NCBI GenBank assembly: GCA_947561715.1 | Contig: OX387197.1 | Coordinates: 13,885,001-13,949,000, forward strand | Source: Ascidia mentula | Lineage: Eukaryota; Chordata; Ascidiacea; Phlebobranchia; Ascidiidae | DNA: 64,000 nucleotides | Direction of reading: 5' to 3' | In this document: piece by piece, positions 63,101 to 64,000 of the stretch | Numbering within the stretch: the stretch's first letter is position 1 | How the letters are laid out: each line of letters starts with the position of its first letter | The notes under the pieces: generated by a model | What the model was told of the DNA's origin: nothing | Seen by the model: the letters and a program-made list of their open reading frames with translations, nothing else | Database searches by the model: none | Program-made: the position numbers and the translations under genes

Positions 63101-64000
63101 AACATCAGTTTCTGTTTTATTTTTTTAATTCGAATGGTTTATCTTTAGAAAACCAGGTTTGGAGGTGCGACTATCGCGACTGGTAGTGGTCTTCCCAAAT
63201 GTCGTGTTATCGGTAAGCGTCGGGTGCAACATATCGCATGAACATTGTAAAATCACTATGACGTCGTTGTATAGATTTTAAGTTGGAGAACACGGAAAGT
63301 TTTGGAAATCGGGAAGCCAGATGCAAGCGGAAGACTTCAAATGCACGTGGTAAGCTCGGAACGTAGCAAATATCGGTTAAATCAAATTGACTGAATTGAA
63401 GGCCGCATACCTGTGTTTCTATTAAAATACGTTTCGCCGGCGGGAAATGCCCACTTTGTAGTCCTCTGGCGGCACAATATAAAGAGGACGTCACAAAGGA
63501 AAGTTTTTCATAATTGTTTGTTGCTGTGTGCTCTGCAATGTACCAAATTAGAGGCCCATTAATGAGTCACCAGCCCTAGGAACTGTTTAAACAGAGGATT
63601 TTTGGATTTGATTGCCATGCAGGTGCTTATACCGAGTTTTGTTTTACAGGCCAGGTTGTATCGCAACGATGCGAAAATACACTCCACATCCCGGCGGTTT
63701 GGAAGCAACCTTTACCATTGAAGATCTCGATGGTGGTTTTCTTGCAGACCGGACGTGTATCCCGAAACCCGGCCAAGTTTATTACACCAGAGGTTTTCGG
63801 CGAGACAATTTTTGGGATCTTGTCGTTGATCATTAGGTCGCTGGGCCGATGTGGTGATGTTGAAAAAGCTGATTGTTGGGCACTAAAACCCGGTGACGGC
63901 CCACCAGTCGCTGTTTCTCTTCAAGACAACAACATCATTGACTCGGGGCGACATACAAAATTATCACCAAGCAAACTCGGCCGCTCCCCTATTACAACAA
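60197..64000. repeat. Repeat unit 12 (first 3804 nt only)
   Basis: Counterpart of unit 8 at +21287, then +21285 after CCCCCGCACC became CCCGCACC near 61045. One further difference lies near 61866. It is cut by the window end, so the array continues. Confidence 0.95.
62681..64000 (+). CDS. Six-exon gene, unit 12; partial at window end
   Basis: Exons 62681-62727, 62877-62913 and 63149-63212 are complete. Exon 4 starts at 63650 and runs off the end. The frame is open as far as seen and carries G149, like unit 8. Whether residue 338 is intact cannot be seen. Confidence 0.6.

Larger units (their letters stand above)
1..64000. repeat. Tandem array of twelve ~5.55 kb gene-bearing units
   Basis: The whole window is head-to-tail copies of one unit. 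Complete unit lengths are 5551, 5552, 5542, 5553, 5579, 5567, 5565, 5550, 4622, 5550 and 5565 nt, and the twelfth is cut at 3804 nt. Copies differ by scattered substitutions and a few indels, so they are far more alike than independent genes would be. Every unit holds the same six-exon plus-strand gene and the same flanks. No unique sequence is present and neither array end is seen. An rRNA, 5S or histone array is excluded, because no such gene is recognisable in the unit. The array resembles a macrosatellite or an amplified gene cluster. Assembly error could alter the copy number. Confidence 0.98.
53555..64000. repeat. Higher-order repeat, copy B (late unit 10 to unit 12)
   Basis: This is the partner of 32268-42715. 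In the parts I compared by eye, unit 11 matches unit 7 with no difference seen. Unit 12 differs from unit 8 by a 2-nt deletion near 61045 and one base near 61866. Unit 10 upstream of the block is a different type: it has G149 and lacks the 26-nt intron 3 segment. The join therefore lies inside the unit 10 gene, between about 52838 and 53988. The block is either a very recent four-unit duplication or an assembly duplication. Confidence 0.85.

Noticed and set aside
1-64000. CRISPR array, rRNA, 5S, tRNA, snRNA or histone cluster
   Set aside because: The repeat length, spliced gene and lack of any recognisable RNA gene or histone frame exclude these.

Overview
The window is one tandem array and nothing else. 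A unit of about 5.55 kb is repeated head to tail twelve times: eleven complete copies starting at 1, 5552, 11104, 16646, 22199, 27778, 33345, 38910, 44460, 49082 and 54632, and a twelfth from 60197 cut by the window end. The unit start is arbitrary (the first base of the window), and neither array edge is visible. The sequence is eukaryotic, most likely animal. It is AT-rich, has spliced reading frames with GT-AG introns of 59 to 528 nt, AATAAA poly(A) signals, and no bacterial-style gene packing. I could not place the organism in a phylum.

Each unit carries one convincing plus-strand gene of six exons. In unit 1 these are 2488-2534, 2684-2720, 2956-3019, 3457-4031, 4091-4181 and 4710-5194. 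They join with consistent phases into 432 codons, followed by an AATAAA signal at 5317. I do not recognise the protein. It contains two copies of a 45-residue module (34 of 45 identical) ending in DWLEYYKAEK, each preceded by KLGRSPITT and by a short LGK...GQVVS segment. The gene therefore grew by internal duplication, and a decayed third copy of the short exon lies in intron 5.

The rest of each unit is 5' and 3' flank. A perfect CRE-type palindrome (TGACGTCA) lies 114 nt upstream of the plus-strand ATG. It may also serve a weak candidate two-exon minus-strand gene whose ATG is on its other side. Near the unit start there is a minus-strand exon-like segment with a good acceptor and a poly(A) signal. 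Between these lies AT-rich DNA with a 22-nt inverted repeat.

The copies differ by few bases but form a mosaic, as expected from unequal exchange and gene conversion. The coding frame is intact in units 1, 2, 3, 4, 5 and 8, and open as far as seen in unit 12. Units 6, 7, 10 and 11 share one nonsense change (W338 to stop). Unit 9 has a 935-nt deletion with a 4-nt filler that fuses the two paralogous exons. A higher-order repeat of 21287 bp (four units) makes the second half of unit 6 through unit 8 nearly identical to the second half of unit 10 through unit 12. Units 4 and 9 form an older sister pair 27814 bp apart. The picture is a gene-bearing macrosatellite, or amplified gene cluster, still turning over.
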